In this document: piece by piece, positions 45,560 to 57,179 of the stretch | How the letters are laid out: each line of letters begins with the position of its first letter | How positions within the stretch are numbered: the stretch's first letter is position 1 | Assembly: GCA_002633025.1 (NCBI GenBank) | Contig: NMRB01002025.1 | Location: 20,431-84,430 of the forward strand | Length of the DNA stretch: 64,000 nt | Source: Notospermus geniculatus | Lineage: Eukaryota; Nemertea; Pilidiophora; Heteronemertea; Lineidae | Reading direction: 5' to 3' | The notes under the pieces: model-generated | The model's input: only the letters and a program-made list of their open reading frames with translations | Told to the model about the DNA's origin: nothing | Database searches by the model: none | Program-made: the position numbers and the translations under genes

Positions 45560-48500
45560 TTACACGTTCTTGAAGTAACGGCGCATGAAAGTGTTATATG
45601 CATGTGATCTGCGATTCTCTCGTTCGGGTTTGTCTGCTATCTCAAAGCAGCAGTCCTGCAAAAAGCAGAGCAGTCCACTGTGTACTTTGGGGTACCTGAT
45701 GTCATACACAAAATATATCGCAACAGCCAGGGACAACGCTGCCCCCAAGGTACTGCATTCCTTAACCAAAATGATCTTGCGCTCCGCCACCACAATCACT
45801 TGTTTGACTGTTGTGCCATCTGTCTCGTCTTGTTGTGTCACAAGCAGTATGGTTGGTTCTTGGACCTCCATCTTCGCAGCAATTTCCTCTGCTTGGGCAC
45901 CAACCTACAAATATGACGAATGATATTTTAGATAAAGTATATTATGTCTGACTACTAATCTGATCTAGATTTACCTTCATGGGGAGAAACTGAACACTTG
46001 AAACCATTTCCCTGAGAATAATGTTGGTGCTGCAACAGGAACAGGCTAATATGGCTGATTCCAAGTCACCAACAGGACAAAGTACTTGGAGGTGACATCC
46101 AATATTTTGTTAGCTTGATGTTGCAACAATACACACAGCCTGTGCCAGGATCATCCTCCCACAGCAGGGGTTTTTACCTCGCTCCTCTTCATCCACTCAC
46201 ACAAACCCCTGCTGAAATAGGACATCCAGTGAATCTGGTGTGGCTGTTCCATATTCCAGTTGCACTCCCTGTATCGTGTATTGGCAGGATAACTTGGGAG
46301 AATTACGAACTTTGTGGTTTTACCCCGTTTGACCTTAAAGTTTTGTGCTTTACAAATCATTTACATCTTTCCAAAATTGACTGGATTTTGTCACAGAGGT
46401 TCTTCCTATGTACGGGAAAGATTCTTATTATTTTTGATTGTTACATGTATTATGAGTCATAATTATTTAGTATTCACACCCTAAAAATGCTGCATTATGA
46501 TTGGGCAATGGTTTTCTGACCGCCTCATGCTTGCCTGGGAGGCACAATTTCAGCAGGGCTTTGTGTGGAGTGTATGAAGAGGAACGAGACCAAAGCCCTG
46601 CTGTGGGAGGATGGCGCCAGGATATACAAGAAAAAGTCACAATGACCAGAATGGTAATTGATACTGAGTGCGACGCATTAGTTGAACTTGTCTGGTGGTT
46701 GACGATAGCTAGGTCTCATGAATAATAGGTAAATCAGTTGTTATCACTTGTAACTTATACTGCTTTTACCAGACATGCCAGAATGGATCACATCATACAT
46801 GTGCACTCACTTCGACAACAGTGACGAAATTCCTGACTTTTCCCTTGGATGCCGTTCGCTTCTCAACGAAATTCACCGAATCCAGTTGGTCCTGCAGTGT
46901 TGGAGGCGTTGATGACAATGAAGGAGGGACCTTCACTTGACGGAGTATTTTGATGTTCTTGATCCAATTCACAAAGAAGGTGTTCATTTTATCCTTCGTC
47001 ACCATTTGTTGGAACTCTTCTAACACCTAAAGCAAAGACAATCGAAACTAGACATGTGAAATTTGCTCATGAGCAAATTTGATGTTCAGCCCACAAGAAG
47101 GGCTAGCCACAGAGAAAGAATAGCCTAGCAGATCATGAGAAGAGGAAGATTTTGGCAATTTGATTTTGGGTCTCGCCTTCAACATGATGACCCAGAGCCG
47201 ACCCAGAATGAGAAACATAATTTATCATGTAGTAGGACACACTCCACGCAGCAATTTCTCATTGCTGGTCTATGGCAAAGGTCAAAGGTCAGTAAGAACT
47301 GTGTGGCGGTTGAAAAATCGGCAAAATCGCCACAAAATCACCCAAAACTCGGCTGACTTTGACCAAATCAGGAAAATGAAACCTTTCAGAAATGGCCAGA
47401 TATGAGATATACATGTACATTGTGTGTAAATATACCAGATTGATTGGTTCAGCCGTTTTGTCAGAACCGTCAAAAAATCGCCAGTGGAAAGAAAGAAAGA
47501 GGCTGAGTGCAACCATGTTCAGCACACAGATTATCCCAATAACACACATACTGGTAATAACAACACAATGATGAACTTGTCTGTTTGCAGGCCTTGGAGT
47601 ATTAGATAATGAGGACGGCGCTGTGCTACATGTAGCACCACACGGCGTCGTCGCTGCGAGCGTTGTGACCAAAATGTCATTTTTCTAACATTATTTCCAT
47701 TTGTTTCTGGCATGAAAATAACCCGTTTGTTTTGGTCAAGAAATTCAGGGTTGATTGATGCAAAATGGGTCAGACGTGAGATGAGCTTGGCAAGGTGGGT
47801 GATTTTTTCAATGTGTTTTCTGTTGAGGCGGGCGGCTTTTGTTTTAGTACACCTCAATTTCATTTTACGTGGGTGATGGCGGGCATGAGCAATCAGGGTT
47901 TGTGCCAGAAATTTTTTTGAGGGTACTATTTTCTTCAAAATCAGCAAAAGCTCCATGAAATTGAAGAAATTTGCCCTTTTCTGTTCCTTTGAGGGTACTA
48001 TGGTGGTACCCTTAGTACCTCTAGCGGAAACACTGGCGATTGCTTGCCTCTTCCTCCAAGGCCTGTGTTTATAGTTACAAATGAGTTGATAAGTGCTATA
48101 GCCATGCATTCTTCTGCACACATACCCAGTCTGCCTCACTGAAGACAGTGAACTTCTTAAGAATGCACTGAATGGAAATGGTCGGCGTTGATTCGATCCA
48201 CTCCCTCCTCTCTGCGTACGTTTTCTCCATCAGTGTTCGGATAACCTCTTGCCTTGGATTTTTTCGTTGAAATTCCTCTTTCAACTTCATCACGTTTTCT
48301 AAAAATCAGATGTATTTTTTTCAATATTTCACATTTCTAGTTATCTAAACCCTTTAGCACTCAAGCGCTTATGTAATTTTTTGTCCATCTATTCCTCAAG
48401 AGGGTTTGTAAAAATGAGCAATTTCAACAAGAAAATGAAATGGTCAGTGGACCTAGAGCAAAAAATGTACGGTACAAAAATCAGTAAACGTACGACGCCA

Positions 48501-51500
48501 TGTCAAGAGGCTCAGAACACCAGCTCAGGTAGAAAAATATATTTTAGTTCACAATTTTTACGCCAGATGTCAGCAGCAGTCGCCGTGCGTCCAAGGGCGT
48601 TTGGAGGAAATCTGAAGCGGGCATTCACGGGTTTGGAGTGCTAAAGGGTTAAAGTCCCCACCAACTTTCAACTTTCACTTCCATGTTGTACTTTTGTAGT
48701 ACACGTGTATTACTTTTGACCAACATTTGCAATTAAATCAAGTAAAATTCACATCCCTGCAGATCTGTATTTTTTTCAAGCCCCCATGTGGTCAAGTTGC
48801 TTCACCCTTTAATACAGATATCAGGCGCGGATCCAGAGGGGGTGCACTGGGTACGTGCCTCCCCTTTTGGCCAACAAATCTGTAGTGTAAATTTACCGTG
48901 AAATTCTGGAATTGGGCACAAATTTTAATGATCCTATCACAGGGTGCCCTCTTTTCCCAAATTCTGGATCTGCCCCAGCATGTACTATGTACTACATGTA
49001 TGGTAAAAATTAGTCCATAACTTTACTGAAGTTAAATGTCTGCTCAGTTGACAAGTCAAGTTATTAAAGCAGTAAAACAGGTCAAGTGCTTTTCAGAATG
49101 TCCAGTCATATTTACACTAATTTTACCTTGGAATGGAACCTAACCACAAACCACAAATTGGCCAGTTCCGTGTGCGTGCCAATAAACGGCTGACCGACTG
49201 GTAACAGGACTTGTTCAGGTCTATACATGTACATGTACTCTGATTCAAGATAATCATGCAACAATGCACACGTAACTGGCTAGGTAATTTGTGGTTTGCG
49301 GTTACGTTCCATTGCAAGGTAAAATAAGTGCAAATATGACTGGACATTCTGAAAAACACTTTGAATTGGTGTGAAAGAACAAATCTGACAAATACACTTG
49401 TACATAGTTAGTGTACCTTCGTAGTTGGAACTGGAAGAGGAATCATGTGACGTCGAAGCCCCAGAAAAGCGCTTCACACCACTGAACTTCTCAAGTTTCC
49501 TTGCAGTACGTTTCCTCCGGTATCGGACTGCTTCAGAGAATTTCTTCTTCAATGAATACTGGAAAGGGAAGTAGAGCTAATAAGAAATAGATTCCACACA
49601 ATGGCTATGAGAAACAAAGGGTTCCAAGTAGTTGCTAACAATGTACTGCAGACTGGATCAGTTTGGTCACTTACTGGATCAGTCTGAACAGTGAGGAATG
49701 CCAAGAAACTGGCTGGTCAAACACTCCAGCAACAATTGCTTAGGACATCTAACCCGCTCACATGCCTAATCTTTTCCACTTGATGAAATGTGAAAACGGC
49801 AACCAAGTGAGCCAACAAGCGAATATAATGAAAACCAACATAGCAGAGCTGATCACCATGAACAATACCATCTGTGTGAGGCAGTTTAGGAAAACCTGTC
49901 AGATGTTGCATTTGAGGAAAGTGTTATGGCCTTGGTGAACCCACATATTTCAATAGCAGAAATTACGTGTAACAAAACAGGGGTTAAAGAGGCAATTCAA
50001 TGCACAGGCAATCGGACAGCCCTTATTGATCATTCACAGGCCTGCATTCAGCGACTTCGCATACTAGTAGGTCTTCCTATGCCGCCCCACATTTGCTACC
50101 AACACTCACCCACTGGCAGGTACCAAAAGGGTCCTTCATCTGGGGGTAGTGCTCAACAAGGGTTCTACAGATTGAATCATAATCCTTCGACAGGTCCGAC
50201 TTAAGTTGATCCCAGTGTAGTAGTTCACCATTTCTTCAATGAAGAGGTTGTTAGTTGTTACATCAGTCCCCAACATATCCTGGCGGATAAGTTCCTTCAA
50301 GCGTGCTGATAGAGGAGGAATATTCACAGGGTAGACCAAACAAGATGCATTCCCAGTTCTGTCTGCACTGCTCATACAGGACGTAGGAGGAGATTCTGAC
50401 TCTGAGCCTGATGGATACCTCACAGTTGATGCTTCAGAAGTATTCAGGGAACTGTGGCTGACATGGCTGAACGAGTCTGATGATGGAGTCTGCAACACAA
50501 CAACATTTATTTCAGACCGTATCTTGTTTTTTACTTGATCACATCAAATCAAACTATTCTTGAAATACATGTAACATGCAGTGTCTGACATGTCTGTTAT
50601 GTTAGGTATGAGGTCATAAAACTTACATTCAAGTTGCTGCTGCAAGGACCGGGAATCCCTGATATGGGACGACCAAACATGACCATGTACATTTTGAGAA
50701 ATCGTTTGCGTAGTCCTAATGGGACAATGAGGTTTTCCACGTCATCTTTAGATAAATCCATCAAAGCATCTCCATCAATGTAGTTGTCTGAAAGTGAAAT
50801 CAACACACAGCATTAATGGCACATTTGACAAACTCAACCCCAACCACCTCTTACATGTACAAACCCTAGGCCTAATTGTCCCTGATGTGTAAATATACCA
50901 ATGATGATTTTCATCAGTGACTAATAGAAATGTTGGCCTACAGGGTTACATGAAGGATTTCAGAAGGGAACAGTGCAAACTTTGTAAAAAGGGCACTTCA
51001 ACTTACATGCACTTTTCATTCGAGACATTTCTACTAACGGAATTTTAGAAGCTTGTCAGTTAAAAAACTGTTCTCTACAACTCCAGTCAACAGCCAATTT
51101 AAATCAGTTTCTAAGATGATACCAAAATGCCAAGGCCTATCATTCAGATCATGAGATGTTTAAGGCAAAAAAAGTTAACTTGTTTCTCATTTCAATCTTC
51201 CTCCGAGACAGGCACGCCGGGGAGCTTTTTTTATTTTCTTGATTTTTTAAAGAAATTGACTAAATTTTCAGACGAAAGATAGACCCTTCATCGCAAACAT
51301 TCTGCCAATAGCCTACCTCTTGATTCCACAGGAATGTGTTTTTGGTGGGTGAGAAGGGCTGGGAAGCTTGGGAAAGGTCCATGCTGAGGAGTAGTTGGTT
51401 CTCTAGGGTGGGTAACTGATATCCCACCCTTTAGAATCTCCTACATGTACCTTTCAGTAAGGGCCTTCCTTGGGCTTCCCTACCCTTCTCACCCACCAGG

Positions 51501-52122
51501 GAAGACAATATGCCTGTGGTTATTCCTCCAGATAGGCCTACTAGCAATTACTGACAAGAACAAACATTCAAACATAGATGACATCAGACAAAGTGAGGGT
51601 TTTAGAAATTTCGACTGGAAATGCACAGCATTCTTTTAGAATTGTCTGTTTGTGCTAACACAGCCATGACAGCATGCTCACCACCACCTCCTTCCCTGAA
51701 GCCATCTAGGTTAACCAACAAAATCATGTGCTTTCCCAGATGTCAATGGTAATAAGCTGTGGCCCAGCCTATAAAGTCATGGGCTGTAGGAGGTCTACTT
51801 CAATGACTGTGCAACTTAGGCTAGGGCTCACTGCTTTGGAACTTCATTTTTCAACTTCAATAGCTTGAAAAAACTTATTTTGAAAAAAGTAAGAAAGTAA
51901 AAAAATTCATGCAACAGGAAATTCTAAATGAGAAACAAGTAATTTATGGCCTAAGAAAAAAACAATGAAATGACAACCAACCCAGTGTGACAAACATGAC
52001 AAATGGTTGTAGGCCTAGGCCTAGGCTAGCTAGACTCAAGACTGGGCATATTAGTCCTAGAAGTTTAGCCTACCATCATATTCATGCATGGCATGAACGA
52101 TGGTTTTCCTTCCTTGAGCCAT
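45560..52122 (-). CDS. SAMD3-like protein, seven exons, one apparent frameshift
   Basis: Exons in order on the minus strand: 52074-52122 (tentative start MAQGRKTIVHAMHEYD), 50627-50787, 50110-50489, 49417-49558, 48126-48298, 46811-47026, 45560-45904 (stop). Phases join except inside exon 3 near 50213-50225, where one base appears missing: before it the frame reads LIRQDMLGTDVTTNNLFIEE, after it the other frame reads WDQLKSDLSKDYDSICRTLV and HYPQMKDPFGTCQW. The length would be about 488 aa; human SAMD3 is 520. Exon 2 is the C-terminal part of a SAM domain (DNYIDGDALMDLSKDDVENL). The C-terminus (ALSLAVAIYFVYDIRYPK) matches the end of SAMD3-type proteins. The molecular function of SAMD3 is not established; SAM domains mediate protein or RNA contacts. 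The frameshift could be an assembly error or a pseudogene mark. Exon 1 is the weakest part, as SAM domains usually extend further N-terminally. Confidence 0.7.
46144..46622. repeat. Inverted repeat with nested hairpins
   Basis: Arms of about 70 bp (46150-46217 and 46546-46613): catcctcccacagcaggg and its complement, and cctcttcatccactcacaca and a near complement. Each arm itself closes as cagcagggg...cccctgctg. It lies in the last intron of the SAMD3-like gene. Confidence 0.65.
47894..48035. mobile_element. hAT-like MITE, copy 3
   Basis: Ends cagggtttgtgccagaaa and tagcggaaacactg. The interior matches 16585-16727 in the same orientation. It lies in an intron of the SAMD3-like gene. Confidence 0.6.
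48350..48648. mobile_element. piggyBac-like MITE
   Basis: Ends ccctttagcactc and gagtgctaaaggg are perfect inverted repeats. The right side abuts ttaa and the left side taaa, compatible with a decayed TTAA target duplication. CCCTTT-type ends plus TTAA are typical of piggyBac. The 299-bp interior is non-coding. Confidence 0.65.
49084..49361. mobile_element. Foldback/MITE with ~95-bp arms
   Basis: Inverted arms: aagtgcttttcagaatgtcc and a near complement at the right end, aattttaccttggaatggaa and ttccattgcaaggtaaaat, aaccacaaattggccagtt and its partner. It lies in a SAMD3-like intron, about 55 bp from exon 4. Confidence 0.75.
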
Positions 52123-52239
52123 AGTACAACATCCATGCACTTGACGACCCAGCAGGGCCAGAGGCTCCCTTACAAAAATATACCACCCTACCACGTGTAG
52201 CCTAGGCCTAGGCCTAAATGACATTACCACGTGGTAATG

Positions 52240-52290
52240 NNNNNNNNNNNNNNNNNNNNNNNNNNNNNNNNNNNNNNNNNNNNNNNNNNN
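52240..52290. other. Assembly gap (51 N)
   Basis: Run of N just upstream of the tentative first exon of the SAMD3-like gene, flanked by taggcctaggcc-type words and the palindrome cattaccacgtggtaatg. Confidence 0.99.
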
Positions 52291-52923
52291 AGGCCGTTTT
52301 TTATTGCCCACCGGGCAATCTGTATCTAGGGCAGTAGTTTTCACTACAACTATCATAGATCAGAATGCCCGCTGATACAGAATGCCCTGTGTCGGATTTC
52401 ATGCCTTCACTGATCGTATTCAAGCGGATCGCCTCGTCTATTTTGACGACAAAAGAAAGAAAAATTCGGTCCGCTGCCAGCCGTCCCCAGTGGGTGTGTG
52501 GGTTTAGGCCTGTGTACTAATGACTTTCTTTCCTTTCAGATTTCGACTCCCTTGGCCGTAGGTTCGAATCCCGCTAGTAACCATTCTTGATTTGAAATTG
52601 TTATAAGTTATAAACATATCATCATTTACCTACTAATTTCTTGTCTTCCAAAAGCAACCAATACACATTTGATTATTACATGTATTATCTTCAACCACCC
52701 TCTTTTTTGGGATTCCTTTGAAATCAATGAACTTTTTGTTGTGCGCTTCAATTTTTTGCTGTGTGTTTCAATATTCTTTCCTCTGAAAGATTTCAACGAT
52801 ATACATGTTGTTCTTATTGCGAATATTCTTTTTTAATCTCAAGTTTGGTTCAAAGAGGCGCCCTGCCCAGAAATTACATTGTGATATTCTAAACCAACAC
52901 ACTCAGGGACCTGACGTGGAAGT

Positions 52924-53066
52924 TGTAAATCCTAACCCTAACCCCAAGCCTAACCCTAACCACTGAGTCTCAACCCCAATGCGGAAGTTGTAAATCCTAA
53001 CCCTAACCCCGAGCCTAACCCTAACCACTGAGTCTCAACCCTAATGCGGAAGTTGTAAATCCTAAG
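52924..53066 (-). repeat. Telomere-like repeat in a duplicated ~63-bp block
   Basis: cctaaccctaacccc occurs twice, each within gaagttgtaaatcctaac and actgagtctcaacc. On the minus strand this is TTAGGG-like. The array stops at a single N (53067), so its true length is unknown. Confidence 0.7.
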
Positions 53067-53173
53067 NGGGTAGTGTACATGTATAATAGGTGGGTTAATC
53101 CCTTGTGTAGATTCGAACACAGTAAAACAAATGCTGAGAGCGAGACAAATCCCAAACCTGCTATATCCTTGGC

Positions 53174-53561
53174 TTAAAGCGAATGGCTCGCGGGGTTTGT
53201 TGACAGTTGTTTGTTGACATGTCCTCAAATCAAGCGCCGTTTTGAGAAAAAAGCGAAAGAAGGATTTTAGTTTAATGGGAAATGCATTACACAGCCAAAC
53301 TTCGGAGGCGTATTCTGCAAAATCTACCGCTTCAAAATCAATGTGAATAGCACAAAATGTACGTTTTGAACGACTGAATTTGAAAACGTCATTAACCCAT
53401 TTTAACAAATTTTTAATGGAACCTCGTCCCCAGTGTTACGTTCGCATATGTGTACAGGTTTTGCATATGGCTGGAACACGGCTTTGCCTGGAGGCGAGAT
53501 TCACTCTCTATGGGAGGTACCACCAAAAATGTAAACAAACCCCGCGAGCCATTTGCTTTAA
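53174..53561. mobile_element. MITE with ~30-bp inverted ends
   Basis: Ends ttaaagcgaatggctcgcgg and a near complement (ccgcgagccatttgctttaa), continued by ggtttgttgaca and tgtaaacaaac. Length 388 bp. Confidence 0.75.
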
Positions 53562-54095
53562 CCAGTGCTATCTACCTTCCACTGCGTCACAGGGCTTTAT
53601 AGTAAAGAGAAGGATTCGTCCAACGAATTTGAAGAGAGCCTGAATCAAGAGGGCCAGAATGCATTCTTGTACTTAATGAATGATTCAGCTACAAAATACA
53701 TTGTGTAGTCCTATTTATAGACGATTTATTGACGATTGCGGATGGATTCTGCACAACAGTAATAGCTCACCATTTTCAGTTCTAAACTGGTGTATTTCAA
53801 AGAACATTTGGTGGAAAAATCTTCTAAAAATCCATTCATTCGTTTTTTAAGAATTATCAAACTAACCACTCAAAATGTGCCCAGTGTTCAGGCCTTTTCA
53901 AAATCATGCTGGACTCCCAGTCTGAGTGAACAGAGTCAAGTTGCTCCTTCCAAAAAAAGGTCAGGCGACGAAAATAAAGATGAAGTTCTACGAAATGAGA
54001 ATGTTTCATATTAAAGCATCAATACAGTTGAGGTGCAGAATAGACAAATTGTACAATGCGTGAATGGTGTGTAGGCCTACATGCATATAAAGATA

Positions 54096-54245
54096 CTTAG
54101 GAGGGCGAATCCCCGCGAACTAGAATGAAATGGTCCATGGACCATGTGCTCACCCCTTTGGACATAGTAGTGTAATGACAGAGAGAGGCATGTACATGGT
54201 CCATGGACCATTTCATTCTAGTTCGCGGGTATTCGCCCGTCTAAG
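54096..54245. mobile_element. Palindromic MITE with ~52-bp arms
   Basis: Ends cttaggagggcgaatccccg and cgggtattcgcccgtctaag. The inner arms contain gaactagaatgaaatggtcc and the palindrome ggtccatggacc. The interior matches 40674-40745. Confidence 0.85.
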
Positions 54246-55305
54246 TCGCCACAATTGGGCTCCCCGTGTTGTACTTTTTTTGGGCCACCCTATATAACTA
54301 CATAAAGACTGTTGTGAATACTGTTCTTACATTTTTTCTGACGGATTATCAAGATTTTTGCATTTGGCCCCAGAGGGGTTAATCTGACATTTTGGATATT
54401 ATTTACTGGCACAGTTTGAAAGAGTAGGTAAGCATGAACAACTTTTATACACATTGTAACATGTAGCCGAGCACTTACCATTCCTTGAACTCGAGGCGTT
54501 CTCTCTCGCAGTTCCATGTGCGGAAACTGAAATATTCTTTCTCTCGTTCAACTGTCGACACACGCCTCTGATTCAGGTGATCTGGGTAGTAGGCCTACTG
54601 GGAATAACTGTTTTTGACACTAACTCCTTGATATGATAATTGGAGTTTGTTTGCAGGATATCTTTTTTTCAGTTTTTGGCCAATTTAATTTGGCGCCGGA
54701 CGAGCCTGGTTTATTATTAATTTTGCCCTTTAAGGGTTAAGAAGCAGACAATGGCTAAGCATGCTCAAGCAGCAACAGTGAATGTGCCCCCTCCCCCGGT
54801 TTCAGAGTTTCCGCTGTGTGGACTTGAAGTAGCGTGAGTGAAATCAGGCCCGTGTTGGGAGTGAATCAATCCCTTGAAGGGCATCTGGGGAGTGATTTTT
54901 TATACATAGTTCATGTGGCAAATCAATGGGAGTCATGGGAGTGACTGAATGACTGACTGACTGGAAAATCTCCAGACTGACACATTTGTTATTAATTTTG
55001 ACATTGTGTTCTTTAATTCCAGAATACAGTTTCAACAGGGATCGTCTCAAAGGAGGGCCAAATTCGTCACCCTCTCATGACGGTACTGACTTCATTATGG
55101 AGTCCAAGTAAAACAAGGAATGTGAGGTAACTTTAAGTATTTTTTGCAAATTTAACTAAGAAATAAATGAATCGATCCGACTGCAATAGATCAACAGGTC
55201 CCTTCCTTCGACCTTACATGATGATGATGATGAATAAACGTCTCCTGACAAGGTAACTGAGACCTTTATGGATCCTGCCTTGTGACAAAATTTAATACCT
55301 CATGA

Positions 55306-55564
55306 TTAAAGGTAATGTATCACAGGTATTTTCGCGGGCCACGAAAATCATTGTTTATTTACATTTTGTTTTTATGTCCAGTATTTTATTGTCTTATAAG
55401 TAATTTGTTGGTGGCATGCCCCTTTAGAAATTCGTTTGATAGCCTACCTAATGTATTCAATTTGGTAGGTTGGCATGTCCCAAAAAGTCCAAATAACATG
55501 ATGTAAACATCCATGTTTACAAACACTGATTGTAAACAATGAAGTCGTCATACATTATCCTTAA
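55306..55564. mobile_element. Candidate MITE
   Basis: Ends ttaaaggtaatgtat and atacattatccttaa are inverted with one unpaired base. Inner words ttgtttatttac and gtaaacaa also pair. 259 bp, non-coding. Confidence 0.6.
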
Positions 55565-56589
55565 CCCCTATCTTATTTGGGTCATTTTAAATTGATGTGC
55601 CTCCTCCCCTTTAGTATCAATTGATCACGTTTTCCTTTCACTCCAGAGTAGAATTTGGATTCCTCCTAGCCACCTTCGGCCTTGTACTCACAACCAGGAT
55701 CTTCACAACTGACTCCCCTTTTTATGCTCGGTTCAGACACTGGCGACATCCATGACACTTCAATGGGGAACCAGTAGAGCACTCGACTCTGTCAAATTAA
55801 TTAGCCAATCACAGCAAAGCTTCTATCCCTTCTTGGTCATTCCCAAAGTGGCAGCTGTAAAAATTTCTCGATTCGCTGACGAACTCGCTGAATTTGTTAT
55901 TGTTCCTGAATTAAATTTAACGGATTAGCGGACAACGAGTACGTCAGTGGGATCAAAAGACAACGGTATGACTACGGCAGGAGATACATTGCAAATGGTA
56001 TGAGACTGGTATCTCATACCTCGTTACACCAGATGTGAAGATGTTGCAGAACATAGACGCGTCAAGTGGCATTTTAAATGCAAATGTCATTTTCAGTGTG
56101 GATTAGATCCATTGCATGCGTTCTTTAGTATTACTTTGATCTTGAATTTTTTGAAAGCATCCGAAACTTTATAAACCCTGTTGCCTGATGGCTTGTTATC
56201 ATTTATACTTTTTTTGTATTATAAGGTTTACAATACACAGTTATTAAGAAGCAAAGGTATATAGGGCTTTTTGTTCATTCTTTCTAGCCACAGTATCTAC
56301 TTTTAACCACTTCGAGCAAAAATAGGTAAAACTTAAAATGATAAATTTGCACATACCTTTGTTTTTTTAGTTGGTAAGGTTTATCTTGCAGTACATGTAG
56401 CTTTCCAATGAACACCATCGAGGGAAGGTATGGCATTGTATGGTAGAGTTTAAAACATTTCATCATTGGGTTTAAAAGGTTTTCAGAGTACATGTATTAA
56501 TGTATTGTTTTGGGATGCAAATGTATCCCCCATTCACAACCTTCCGCAGTTGCTAGTTACTCGTTACTGAGGCAATAGGCTCCATGTCC

Positions 56590-57060
56590 TTTTCCGACTG
56601 GCAGGAACATACACCACTTATCATGATGAAATCAAGGATTATCTGAAGGATCACTGCTTGAACAAAACCCGCTCACCACACTTCAGCTTCAAGTGTTAGC
56701 AGTCTTAGGTCGGACTCTCACTGCACCATGGATGCAGAGGTTTTACCGAGATGCAGAGAAGCAGCTACATCACCTTGAGGCATTTGAACTCATCAAAACG
56801 TGTTGTTCTAGAATGGAGGAGCTCACATCCCAGGAAATTGTGTCCGTACAAGATTTGCAAACAAATTTCTTCGGGGATGCTATTGAACAATCTGAAGTGA
56901 AGATACCGGTATGGATAACTGAGAATGTCGTTGAATTTTCGAACATGTTCAAGGCTGTTTTGCACTCTAACATCGCGGTGTTGAAGAAACACTTTCAGAA
57001 GTAGGCCTACATGTATTGCTTTTGACATCAGAGAAGTAATAAAGGAAGCAACCTCAAGCA
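56590..57060 (+). pseudogene. Degenerate coding fragment, probably transposon-derived
   Basis: A 103-residue frame at 56693-57004 reads GRTLTAPWMQRFYRDAEKQL and then LTSQEIVSVQDLQTNFFGDA. The preceding ~90 bp seem to continue the protein in another frame (TYHDEIKDYLKDHC), so at least one frame change is present. The style resembles C-terminal parts of repetitive proteins of aquatic invertebrates, but I cannot name the family. Confidence 0.45.
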
Positions 57061-57179
57061 CAAGAACTCATAATATGGATAGTGAAGAGGTCATGGGGAT
57101 GTTTTCGTCTGGCTAGACCAGAGCTCCAAGAGCCACACTACTGTTTATCTTCGAAAATACGTGCAAAAAAGAATGGTAT

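Larger units (their letters stand above)
52291..56580. other. Intergenic, repeat-rich DNA
   Basis: No gene recognised. A B-box-like ggttcgaatcc at about 52562 suggests another SINE remnant. MITEs and telomere-like repeats are listed separately. 55570-56580 shows nothing I can name. Confidence 0.5.

Noticed and set aside
53040-53408. 150-residue minus-strand frame over the telomere-like block
   Set aside because: It contains an N, repeat-encoded low-complexity residues and overlaps a MITE; no homology recognised.
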